From the NCBI GenBank assembly GCA_046541415.1, contig JBKHDI010000001.1:1-64000 (forward strand): a stretch of 64,000 nt of DNA. The letters are read 5' to 3'. Of the stretch, positions 46,901 through 53,290 are shown in pieces. A program made the translations under genes and the position numbers. Under the pieces are notes generated by a model. It did not search any database, was not told the origin of the DNA, and saw only the letters and a program-made list of their open reading frames with translations. How positions within the stretch are numbered: the first letter of the stretch is position 1; each line of letters starts with the position of its first letter. Origin of the DNA: CAZOVB01 sp046541415. Its GTDB lineage: Bacteria; Planctomycetota; Phycisphaerae; SM23-33.

Positions 46901-47010
46901 GCCAGGAGCTTCTTCGCCGCGGCGGTCTGGTCCTGTCCCTGCACCGACCAGGCCGGGAGCAGCAGGGCTGCTGCGAAAAGAAGAACCGCCCATTGTGCCT
47001 GTTTCCGCAT
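43924..47010 (-). CDS. Large exported TPR-repeat protein
   Basis: A 1028-residue secreted protein. The start at 47010 gives a signal peptide (WAVLLFAAALLLPAWSVQG) and has GGAG eight bases upstream. The rest is a long solenoid of about 20-25 tetratricopeptide repeats with alternating AxxxYxxLxxxFP-like and GxxxYxxxKYxEA patterns. In classical Tol operons the TPR protein CpoB/YbgF coordinates Tol with peptidoglycan synthesis; this protein occupies the equivalent position, just before exbB, and may serve as the periplasmic scaffold. The signal peptide predicts a soluble periplasmic location. Confidence 0.82.
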   Translation of the reverse strand: MRKQAQWAVLLFAAALLLPAWSVQGQDQTAAAKKLLAANGSLRAKRYETAATQYEEFLSRFKDHRDRAAARYGLGISLYQLKKYPEAERQLIEAIRSKDFQQAPEARALLGQSRMARNDMNGALEAFGELAGKHPDNPLAELAGLNIVRLLYQMDKTDEATKKADDFLKKHKDSGYRTGVLYYKGLSQRKSGNPAAAAESFQAVAAVENSPYLLNALLLAGQSYEAAGQTDKALAAYRKLIDRADEGRKADGRYSLAVALQRAGKHSDAVEAFEQLLKTHEGPYAPAGRFQMGISQLKAGKADDAARTFQQVIKSDKDRSRRGRYWLARARMAKDDHDAAAKLLDEVLDSKGNLPEEAAARYDLATCRMKLGQHAQAAEDFKTVTERHAQSPYAPDAAYRRAWCLQQAGKTKEAIELAEKIARQDDHPMAGPAAELAAECHFTLGQYDQAAKTFSRLAASAEGDNARRFALRRGQSAFLVGDSKKAIDVLKPVAEQKSAGDDRIGRQAMLYLGQALLKTDQPAQAADILHRFVRSEAKAGRLEGRYYLARALRRADKQDEAAKVLEPFEKVKAQESAIVPYAWFELAEIHYQKDQPEPAEKLLERIIQAKAPKPVTASAQLLRGWIAYDAKEYKTAAERFGRFAEDYPDSANRGEARFRQAEALRLAGEPDKALPIFRELAKDNDQAARLVGTCLAEMGQHDKAADVLAELASNDKRATQQTMYELAWAQKDSGQREQSVESYRKLLEKFPEGPLATPARAELAELLYAREKFDEALGLLTKVLADESAPPAVRKVALYRQGWCYQKLDQPAKARDAFAAYAKAHADSEQTPSALYQGSLAAQEVRDFQTAESMLETLLQSGKADDLEPFALLKLGEVREMQNHYGDALKAWQEYLKKFDKHEFKHIALYGTGWALQNQRKYSDARNWYAKIADSDHQGETAAKAQFQLGECFFEEGKLKEALDAFYVVGDVYGYDKWTANALYEAGRVLEKLGRKSEAIGQYTRVVEDYKDQTIAAAARKRLAELKQ

Positions 47011-47161
47011 CGTTTTATCTCCAGGCAATCAGAAGAACAACATGAAGGCGCCGGCCCGTCGAAGGCCGCGGCCTTGCCGGTTTCCCCGAACCTCCTCCGG
47101 GGACGACAATTGCAGATACAACAGACAGCAGCGGGAAAGGTGACGTAGCAATTGGCCCAAA

Positions 47162-48208
47162 TCAGCCCATGGCAAAACCGGGCAGAATCTGGCCTTGGGC
47201 CAAGAAGATCACCAGCGTCACCGTCACCGGGGAAAGCAGCGTCGAGTAGAGCACGGCGCGGGCGGCGTAGTCGGGGTGGTTATCGAACTCCATGTTCAGC
47301 AGCATGCAGTTGACGGCCGTGGGAGAACTGGTGGAGATCAGCAGCATCTGGGCCTTGAAGCCCTCCAGGCCGAAGAGGTAGACCAGGCCGACGCCGATCG
47401 CCGGACCGGCCAGCAGACGCAGGGCGACCGACCAGCGGACGGGGTATTTCGGCCCACCGGGGCGGACCAGGGCCAGCTGGGCCCCGAGCGTCAGCAGGGC
47501 GACGGGGACAAACGCGTTCTTGACGTAGACCAGGAACGCCCAGAAGGGGCTGAGGGCATCGGCGGCGGGCCCGGCAGTCTCTCCCAACAGTCCCCGGACG
47601 TAGTTGGTGGTAAGTCCGGCAGCCAGCGCGTAGATCGGCGGGAACTTCAGGATGGCCATCAGGTTCTTGCGCCAACAGGCGCCCTTGCCCCCCGCGGCAA
47701 TCAGCACGCCGACAGTGAAGGTGAAGAAGTTCTGCGTGATCATCACGTAGGCTTGCATGGTCGCAGCCTGGGCGGAGAGGTCCTGGCCGTCGATGGTTTG
47801 TCCTTCGAAGGCAAACTTCTGCAGCGGCAGGCCGAAATTGCCAGAGTTGTGCAGGATCGTCGTCAGGACCATCACGCTGATCTGGTCTCTCGGCACGCCG
47901 CGCAGCAGTGCGACCAGGACCGTCAGCACGGCCATGGCCGCCAGCAGCGACACGGCGAAGCCAACAACCTGCAGGGCCTGCAGCGGGGATACCGTCGAGG
48001 TGACGATCGAGTAGTAGATAATGCCCGGCATGACGAAGTAGAAGTTCAACCGCTTGAGCGTGAGCATCTCCAGGCCGAGCCTACGCTGCATGAAGAAGCC
48101 CGTGGCCGCCAGCAGCAGAACAGGCAGGACGATGTCATAGAAGATGTAAGCCAGCTGTGCGGGCAACTGGGGCAGTTGCTCGATCAGGTTGGCCAGGCAG
48201 TTGTCCAT
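47162..48208 (-). CDS. AEC (auxin efflux carrier) family transporter
   Basis: A 348-residue protein with about 10 membrane helices in two inverted repeats. VLTTILHNSGNFGLPLQKFAF in the first half and STSSPTAVNCMLLNMEF in the second match the broken-helix crossover regions of AEC carriers. Bacterial members export or import small organic acids such as malate or malonate; the substrate here is unknown. It is not clearly linked to the downstream Tol-like operon (152-base gap). A hairpin with a T-tract lies about 70 bases before its start codon. Confidence 0.82.
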   Translation of the reverse strand: MDNCLANLIEQLPQLPAQLAYIFYDIVLPVLLLAATGFFMQRRLGLEMLTLKRLNFYFVMPGIIYYSIVTSTVSPLQALQVVGFAVSLLAAMAVLTVLVALLRGVPRDQISVMVLTTILHNSGNFGLPLQKFAFEGQTIDGQDLSAQAATMQAYVMITQNFFTFTVGVLIAAGGKGACWRKNLMAILKFPPIYALAAGLTTNYVRGLLGETAGPAADALSPFWAFLVYVKNAFVPVALLTLGAQLALVRPGGPKYPVRWSVALRLLAGPAIGVGLVYLFGLEGFKAQMLLISTSSPTAVNCMLLNMEFDNHPDYAARAVLYSTLLSPVTVTLVIFLAQGQILPGFAMG

Positions 48209-48277
48209 GGGGGGCCCTTACAAGGGGGTCTCAGGGCCCGAGATGATACGGCGATTCGCCCGGCCGGTCCAGAAATG

Positions 48278-48316
48278 AAAAAACGCGGGGCCCATGGCTT
48301 TTGGCCGGACCCCGCG
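48278..48316 (-). terminator. Intrinsic terminator in the AEC gene leader
   Basis: On the minus strand CGCGGGG (48316-48310) pairs with CCCCGCG (48290-48284), followed directly by six T residues (48283-48278). No minus-strand gene is known upstream, so it either attenuates the AEC transporter gene or ends an unseen small RNA. The 432-base stretch 48209-48640 otherwise contains only the Hsp20 promoter and leader. Confidence 0.6.
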
Positions 48317-48467
48317 CTTCTTGGGAAAGGAAAGTTGGGCTTTCCGTTACAGGGAACCTACGATCCGGCCACGCCGGGGGCCAACTCCCGGGGGCAGAAA
48401 TCTGCCAGATCTGCAGTCGGCCATGCGTCAGGGGACAAAATGACAGCGGCGATGCCAGGGATTCGTG

Positions 48468-48486
48468 TTACAAGTCATGATTGTAA
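48468..48486. promoter_or_regulatory. Inverted repeat upstream of the sigma-54-type promoter
   Basis: TTACAA (48468-48473) and TTGTAA (48481-48486) form a perfect six-base inverted repeat with a seven-base spacer, ending 15 bases before the -24 box. It could bind an activator or repressor dimer of the Hsp20 genes. Confidence 0.4.
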
Positions 48487-48501
48487 AAACTTTTGCGAGT
48501 C

Positions 48502-48517
48502 TGGCATGGGCTTTGCA
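48502..48517 (+). promoter_or_regulatory. Sigma-54-type -24/-12 promoter of the Hsp20 genes
   Basis: TGGCATGGGCTTTGCA matches the sigma-54 consensus TGGCACG-N4-TTGCA with one change and exact spacing. Transcription should begin near 48528, giving a leader of about 113 bases before the first Hsp20 start codon. The site implies control by an enhancer-binding protein. Confidence 0.72.
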
Positions 48518-48640
48518 TTTTCATTCTGGTGCAGACGTGGGCCCGCTGGGAGGGCTCCTTACGATCGAGAAACCTTCGGCCGTAGCGGACCTGCTTCGGG
48601 ACCCTCCGGCCGCCATGAAAAGCAAGGAAGGAGAAACGAC

Positions 48641-49087
48641 ATGACGCGTTTGAAATGGTCAGGTTGGGATCCCTTCGGGGGTCTGAAACTCATGCAGCGT
48701 GAGATGCAACGCCTCGTCGACCGGACGTTCACGGGGGAATCCCGTTACGTCGGCGGCGGGATGTATCCGCCGGTCAACGTATACGAGGGGCAGGACGACA
48801 CGCTCGTGCAGATCGAACTGCCCGGCGTGGCCGAGGACGAGATCGACCTGTCGATCACCGGCGAGACGCTGACGATCAAGGGCAAGAAGAACTTCGTCGG
48901 CGACGAGGACCAAGATCGCCGCTACCAGCGTCGCGAACGCTGGGCCGGCGAGTTCTCCCGGACCATCGTTCTGCCCGAAAAGGTCGAGGCCGACGAAGTC
49001 GAGGCCAAACTCACCGACGGTGTGCTGACGGTCCGCCTGCCGCGGGCCGAGGCGGCCAAACCCAAGAAAATCGCGGTCCAACTGTAA
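48641..49087 (+). CDS. Small heat-shock protein (Hsp20/IbpA family)
   Basis: A 148-residue chaperone with an alpha-crystallin domain (about 40-145): PPVNVYEGQDDTLVQIELPGV, LTIKGKKN and the conserved GVLTVRLPRAEA near the end. The C-terminal IxI-type anchor appears as KKIAVQL. It binds unfolding proteins without ATP. The start at 48641 has AAGGAG eight bases upstream. It is first in an operon with a second Hsp20 gene 13 bases later, behind a sigma-54-type promoter. The leader can fold so that CTCCTT (48555-48560) pairs with the ribosome site. Confidence 0.92.
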   Translation: MTRLKWSGWDPFGGLKLMQREMQRLVDRTFTGESRYVGGGMYPPVNVYEGQDDTLVQIELPGVAEDEIDLSITGETLTIKGKKNFVGDEDQDRRYQRRERWAGEFSRTIVLPEKVEADEVEAKLTDGVLTVRLPRAEAAKPKKIAVQL

Positions 49088-49100
49088 CAGGAGGCCGATC

Positions 49101-49520
49101 ATGACCGAAATGCAGACACAAAAGAACAACGACGACGTCCTCTCGGTAAACGCATCCCGGACCAAGGATGACTACGACACGGAAAACACCGTAAGCCCCC
49201 TCGTAGACATCTACGAGACCGAGGACGGCACGACGATTCTGACTGCCGAAATGCCCGGCGCAAGTTCCGATTCGCTGGACGTGCAGGTAGAGAAGGGCGT
49301 ATTGACGATTACCGCACAGGCCCAGCCCCTCCAGCCCGAGGGTGACTACCGCCTGACCTACGGCGGGTTCGGCACGGGACGCTACCACCGCGCGTTCGCC
49401 CTGAGCGACGAAATCGACCGGGACAACATCGACGCTCAATTCGAAAAGGGCGTTCTGACGCTGAAACTGCCCCGGGCCGAGCAGGCCAAGACCCGGAAGA
49501 TCGCGATCAAGACGTCCTGA
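49101..49520 (+). CDS. Second small heat-shock protein (Hsp20 family)
   Basis: A 139-residue paralogue of the preceding gene product, with an acidic, Asn/Asp-rich N-terminus, an alpha-crystallin domain (VDIYETEDGTTILTAEMPGA to GVLTLKLPRAEQAKTRKI) and the short KIAIKTS tail. It is clearly diverged from its neighbour, mostly in the N-terminal region that sets oligomer size, so the pair may form hetero-oligomers as IbpA/IbpB do. It is cotranscribed with the first Hsp20 gene and has AGGAGG upstream. Confidence 0.92.
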   Translation: MTEMQTQKNNDDVLSVNASRTKDDYDTENTVSPLVDIYETEDGTTILTAEMPGASSDSLDVQVEKGVLTITAQAQPLQPEGDYRLTYGGFGTGRYHRAFALSDEIDRDNIDAQFEKGVLTLKLPRAEQAKTRKIAIKTS

Positions 49521-49549
49521 AACAACATCTGTTGATCCGAACCACAAGC

Positions 49550-49590
49550 ACTGGCCGGAGCGGATCGCCGCCCCGGCCAGTTCGCGTTTT
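49550..49590 (+). terminator. Intrinsic terminator after the Hsp20 pair
   Basis: ACTGGCCGG (49550-49558) pairs with CCGGCCAGT (49573-49581), nine base pairs, followed by TCGCGTTTT. Confidence 0.6.
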
Positions 49591-49608
49591 GCCCAGGCGA
49601 TGGCAAAG

Positions 49609-49637
49609 TTGACTTCCACTTGCCCGGGACATATCAT
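49609..49637 (+). promoter_or_regulatory. Promoter of the thioredoxin gene
   Basis: TTGACT (49609-49614) and TATCAT (49632-49637) with a 17-base spacer; each matches the sigma-70 consensus at five of six positions. Transcription would begin near 49644. Confidence 0.55.
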
Positions 49638-49673
49638 TCATCAGTCGTCTATGTGACCAGCAAAACAAGTATT

Positions 49674-49685
49674 TATCGTACGATA
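49674..49685. promoter_or_regulatory. 12-base palindrome in the thioredoxin leader
   Basis: TATCGTACGATA is a perfect palindrome 32-43 bases before the thioredoxin start codon and about 30 bases after the predicted transcription start, a plausible operator position. Confidence 0.35.
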
Positions 49686-49716
49686 CAAACGATTTCGTGC
49701 AGAAGGGATCAGGCAG

Positions 49717-50049
49717 ATGGCATCCGACAAAGTACTGGAACTGACCGACGAGAATTTCGAGCAGGAAGTGGCCAACTACGACGGCGTGGCCCTGGTGGAC
49801 TTCTGGGCCGAGTGGTGCATGCCCTGCAAGATGCTCGCGCCGACCATCGACGAAATCGCCGGTGAGTACGAAGGCAAGGCCAAGGTCGGCAAGGTCGACA
49901 CCGACAACAGTCGCGAAACCGCGATGAAGTTCGGCATCTCGGCGATTCCGACGGTCATCCTCTTCAAGAACGGGCAAGTGGCCAAGAAGTTCGTCGGCCT
50001 GCAGCAGAAGGGCGAACTGACCAGCGCCATCGACGAAGCCCTGGCCTGA
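49717..50049 (+). CDS. Thioredoxin
   Basis: A 110-residue thioredoxin. The active site is WCMPC (Cys34, Cys37) where most have WCGPC; the cis-Pro lies in ISAIPTVILFKNG. It reduces protein disulfides and is recharged by thioredoxin reductase. The Gly-to-Met change inside the CxxC loop should shift the redox potential, so an oxidant-leaning role cannot be excluded. It lies behind its own promoter and is probably cotranscribed with the hydrate-epimerase gene (20-base gap). Confidence 0.92.
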   Translation: MASDKVLELTDENFEQEVANYDGVALVDFWAEWCMPCKMLAPTIDEIAGEYEGKAKVGKVDTDNSRETAMKFGISAIPTVILFKNGQVAKKFVGLQQKGELTSAIDEALA

Positions 50050-50069
50050 TCATTCCAGCCGATCCGAAC

Positions 50070-50756
50070 ATGTTGACACTGGACAGAGAGCAGATCCGCC
50101 GGATCGACCAGTACGCCATCGAGACGCTGGGCATACCCGGACTGATCCTGATGGAAAACGCCGGGCGCAACGCGACCGACGCGATCTGCCAACACCTCGG
50201 GCAGGTCGAGGGCAGGCGTGTGGCCATCGTCGCCGGCAAGGGCAACAACGGCGGGGACGGTTTCGTCGTCGCCCGCCACCTGGCGATCCGCGGCGCAAAG
50301 CCCGAGGTCTTCCTGACGACCGAGGCAGAGGCCCTCTCCGGCGACGCGGAAGTCAATTACAACGCAGCCCGCGCCGTAAAGATCCCGATCCACATCACCA
50401 ACGAAGACAACACGATCCGCGGGCTTGCAGAGCAACTCAACGCCTTCGACCTGGTCGTCGACGCGGTGGGGGGAACGGGAATCACCGGGGCACTGCGGGG
50501 ATCGATGGCCTCGGTGGTCGAGCAGATCAACCAGGCGGGGGTGGCCGTGGCGGCCATTGACATCCCCACCGGGCTGGACGCCGATACCGGACAGGCTGAG
50601 GGACCGGCCGTGCGGGCCCAGTTGACCGTTACCTTTGCCGCCCGCAAGAGCGGCTTCGACGCCGACGGTGCCCAGGCCTACACGGGCCGCATCGTCCTGG
50701 CGGATATCGGCATCGACGCCGGGCAGATCCACCGACTGGCCGACAGCGGGGCCTGA
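50070..50756 (+). CDS. nnrE: NAD(P)H-hydrate epimerase
   Basis: A 228-residue YjeF N-terminal-domain protein. LILMENAGRNATDAI, the phosphate loop AGKGNNGGDGFVVARHL, and AIDIPTGLDADTG are diagnostic. It epimerises R- to S-NAD(P)HX in the repair of hydrated nicotinamide cofactors. The ADP-dependent dehydratase domain (often fused as in E. coli YjeF/Nnr) is absent and must be encoded elsewhere. It starts 20 bases after thioredoxin. Confidence 0.9.
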   Translation: MLTLDREQIRRIDQYAIETLGIPGLILMENAGRNATDAICQHLGQVEGRRVAIVAGKGNNGGDGFVVARHLAIRGAKPEVFLTTEAEALSGDAEVNYNAARAVKIPIHITNEDNTIRGLAEQLNAFDLVVDAVGGTGITGALRGSMASVVEQINQAGVAVAAIDIPTGLDADTGQAEGPAVRAQLTVTFAARKSGFDADGAQAYTGRIVLADIGIDAGQIHRLADSGA

Positions 50757-50816
50757 GACGGCTATCAGCAGATCAAAAACGCCGGAAAAGCGCTTCTAAG
50801 CGGGCTCCGCAGCCCG

Positions 50817-50822
50817 TATAAT
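50817..50822 (+). promoter_or_regulatory. -10 box of the aldolase promoter
   Basis: A perfect TATAAT lies 67 bases before the aldolase ATG. The matching -35 position (TTCTAA, 50794-50799, 17-base spacer) is poor. A short hairpin, CGGGC/GCCCG, lies between the two boxes. Confidence 0.35.
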
Positions 50823-50888
50823 CCCAAGCCCTGACGATTTCCCACCTTCTCAGGTGTACGCGTAAACCCCAAGAAAAGAGAGACAAAC

Positions 50889-51911
50889 ATGCCTCTAGTA
50901 CCGATGCGAGTTCTGTTGGATCATGCGGCCGAGAATGACTACGGCATCGCAGCCCTGAACGTCAACAACATGGAGCAGATCCAGGCGATCATGGAAGCGG
51001 CAGTCGAGACCGATTCGCCGGTGATCATCCAGGCCAGCCGCGGCGCCCGCAGCTACACCAACGACAACTACCTCCGTCACCTGATGCTCGCAGCGGCCGA
51101 GCTGAACCCGAACATCCCCATCGTGATGCACCTGGACCACGGCAACAGCCCGGAGACCTGCGCCAGCGCGATCGAGAACGGTTTCACCTCGGTGATGATG
51201 GACGGCTCGCTCTCGGCCGACGGCAAGACCCCGTCGACCTACGAATACAACGTCGAGGTGACCAAGAAGGTCGTCGAGCAGGCCCACGCAGAAGGCATCA
51301 GCGTCGAAGGCGAGATCGGTGCCCTGGGCGGCATCGAAGACGGCCACGGGGCCGGGCTGAGCGAAGAAGAAGCCCAGGAGCACCTGACCGACCCGGACCA
51401 GGCCGAGCAGTTCGTCGCCGACACCGGCGTGGACGCCCTGGCCGTGGCGATCGGTACCAGTCACGGCGCGTACAAGTTCAAGAAGAAGCCCACCGGCGAC
51501 GTGCTGAAGATGAGCCTGATCGAAGAGATCCACAAGCGTCTGCCCAATACACACCTGGTCATGCACGGCTCGTCCAGCGTCCCCCAGGAACTGCAGGACA
51601 TCATCAACAAGTACGGCGGCGCCCTGAACCAGACCTACGGCGTGCCGGTCGAAGAGATCCAGCGCGGCATCAAGCATGGCGTGCGCAAGATCAACGTCGA
51701 CACCGACAACCGCCTGGCGATCACCGGTGCGATCCGCAAGGTCTTCTCGGAAAGCCCCGAGCAGTTCGACCCCCGCAAGTACATGGGCCCGGCCCGCGAA
51801 GCGATGAAAGAGGTCTGCAAGGCCCGCATGATCGCCTTCGGCCAGGCCGGCTGGGCGGGAAAGATCCCCTCCAAGACCTGCAAGGAAATGGTCGATTTCT
51901 ACAAGGGCTGA
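50889..51911 (+). CDS. fba: Class II fructose-bisphosphate aldolase
   Basis: A 340-residue zinc-dependent aldolase of the CbbA type. VMHLDHGNS holds the zinc His and catalytic Asp, EGEIGALGG is the conserved acidic strand, IGTSHGAYKF and VMHGSSSVP bring the other zinc histidines, and KINVDTDNRLA binds phosphate. It interconverts fructose 1,6-bisphosphate with glyceraldehyde-3-phosphate and dihydroxyacetone phosphate in glycolysis and gluconeogenesis. It is a single-gene unit with its own promoter and a strong terminator. Confidence 0.95.
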   Translation: MPLVPMRVLLDHAAENDYGIAALNVNNMEQIQAIMEAAVETDSPVIIQASRGARSYTNDNYLRHLMLAAAELNPNIPIVMHLDHGNSPETCASAIENGFTSVMMDGSLSADGKTPSTYEYNVEVTKKVVEQAHAEGISVEGEIGALGGIEDGHGAGLSEEEAQEHLTDPDQAEQFVADTGVDALAVAIGTSHGAYKFKKKPTGDVLKMSLIEEIHKRLPNTHLVMHGSSSVPQELQDIINKYGGALNQTYGVPVEEIQRGIKHGVRKINVDTDNRLAITGAIRKVFSESPEQFDPRKYMGPAREAMKEVCKARMIAFGQAGWAGKIPSKTCKEMVDFYKG

Positions 51912-51936
51912 GCCTCGACCGACAAGAAGCAATCCA

Positions 51937-51974
51937 GCGCAGAGAATCTTCAGATTCTCTGCGCTTTTCTTTTT
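51937..51974 (+). terminator. Intrinsic terminator of fba
   Basis: GCGCAGAGAATC (51937-51948) pairs perfectly over 12 bases with GATTCTCTGCGC (51953-51964) across a TTCA loop, followed by TTTTCTTTTT. Confidence 0.95.
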
Positions 51975-52081
51975 GCGCCGGATACAGGCTATATCAACGG
52001 ATGTCCAATTGAATTGTCCCCCGCCGGACCGGAAGTGACGTTGCAGCCTCTGCAAAGGCCGGCGTTGAGGAAATTCTGCGT

Positions 52082-52109
52082 TTGTCAAGTCCTGCCAAAC
52101 CAGTACAGT
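52082..52109 (+). promoter_or_regulatory. Candidate promoter for the exported protein at 52174
   Basis: TTGTCA (52082-52087) and TACAGT (52104-52109), 16-base spacer, about 65 bases before the start codon. No other signal was recognised in 51975-52173. Confidence 0.35.
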
Positions 52110-52173
52110 ATTGTCAGGCCCTGCGGGCCGAGGAACGAGACACACAATGGCAGCCCGACTGCCGGGAGAAATC

Positions 52174-53199
52174 ATGCGTAAGTTGACCATCCTGACTTTG
52201 TTGATCCTTGCCTCGGCCACGCAGGGACGGCCTTTTATCCCCCCGGTGGGTTCCATGCATGTGCCGATGGCCCTGGCAGAGGCCGAGTTGGTTTTCGTTG
52301 TCGATGGCGACGACGTCAAGAGCACCGAGACCGTTAAGCGGAATGTGCCCGTGCCCGGCAGTGTGGAGAACGGCGAACACAACTGCCAGACCTTCACCAC
52401 CGACAAGATCGAGATCCTCGGCGGCAAGAGGGCCGAGGCGATGAAGGGCAAGACGCTGCAGTTCATCAGTCCCGCCATCTCGCAGGCCAACCGGCGAAAC
52501 CGGCGACTCTACTTCCGCCCGGTCAGTTTCCGCCCCGGCCAGAAGTATCTGGTGGTGCTCCAGAAAATCGAGAACGTGGACGAGCTCTTTCTGCCTGTCG
52601 ACGGCGTGCACTTCAGGCCCGCGAACGACCGGACCATCGCCGAAGCCAAGCTCATGGTCAACCCGGAACGCTGGTCCTGGGGCCGCAGCGACGACTCGGG
52701 GCTGCAGTTGGGCCTGATCATCCGTCAGCCCGAGGTGCGGATCTACAAAGTTGCCGGGCAGGACAGGCAATTCGCCAGTCTCAACGTCATGGTCATGCTC
52801 CGCAACACCGGAGACAAACCCGTCCGCCTGAGCCTGCATCCGGACCAGAAGCCGATCAAGCTGCTGGCCATGGATGATGAGGGCACCGTAGTCGAGGCAT
52901 CGCCCTATGCGGGCAAGAAACAGATCTCCCTGGCTTACGGTTCGGTCCTGCCGAAGTACATCCAGCACGAACTGGCTCCCGGCGAGTTCACCTGCCTGGG
53001 CCCCATGGGCCTCTCGCCGTACGGCATGGCCGTGCAGATCCCCGTCAAGGCGGGCAAGTGGAAGCTCTTCGCCATCTTCGACGGCAAGGATACCGACGGC
53101 GGCAGGCTGTGGACCGGCGAGATCCGCTCGCAGGGCGTGGATATCCAGGCCAGCGAGGGAGTCAGGCCCATCAGGCCCATCCTGCGCCAAGCCGAGTAG
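52174..53199 (+). CDS. Exported protein of unknown function
   Basis: A 341-residue protein with a signal peptide at the start chosen (52174, MRKLTILTLLILASATQG, GGGAG six bases upstream). The mature part is beta-rich with no cysteine pattern or catalytic motif that I recognise. The region around residues 110-150 (FRPGQKYLVVLQKIENVDELFLPV) reads like an immunoglobulin-like or NTR-like sandwich, and the C-terminal part (PVKAGKWKLFAIFDGKD) like a second sandwich. It lies 91 bases before a lipoprotein gene on the same strand, and the pair may be cotranscribed. Confidence 0.6.
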   Translation: MRKLTILTLLILASATQGRPFIPPVGSMHVPMALAEAELVFVVDGDDVKSTETVKRNVPVPGSVENGEHNCQTFTTDKIEILGGKRAEAMKGKTLQFISPAISQANRRNRRLYFRPVSFRPGQKYLVVLQKIENVDELFLPVDGVHFRPANDRTIAEAKLMVNPERWSWGRSDDSGLQLGLIIRQPEVRIYKVAGQDRQFASLNVMVMLRNTGDKPVRLSLHPDQKPIKLLAMDDEGTVVEASPYAGKKQISLAYGSVLPKYIQHELAPGEFTCLGPMGLSPYGMAVQIPVKAGKWKLFAIFDGKDTDGGRLWTGEIRSQGVDIQASEGVRPIRPILRQAE

Positions 53200-53290
53200 T
53201 TTCCTCGCAGACCGCGGCTGCTGGTTCCGAACTGTTCCATGTCGGCCTGCAGAGTTCCGCGCCAACCCCGGACCGTCTGAGAGTAGTCGG

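Noticed and set aside
44200..47148. A 982-codon open frame opposite the TPR gene
   Set aside because: It is Leu/Gly/Val-rich noise with no recognisable fold, complementary to a clear TPR solenoid.
48615..48644. A nine-codon ORF (MKSKEGETT) overlapping the Hsp20 start
   Set aside because: Its ribosome site is poor, and the overlap may be chance; it is only noted beside the leader finding.
49011..49637. A minus-strand frame across the second Hsp20 gene
   Set aside because: It is antisense to a convincing alpha-crystallin domain.
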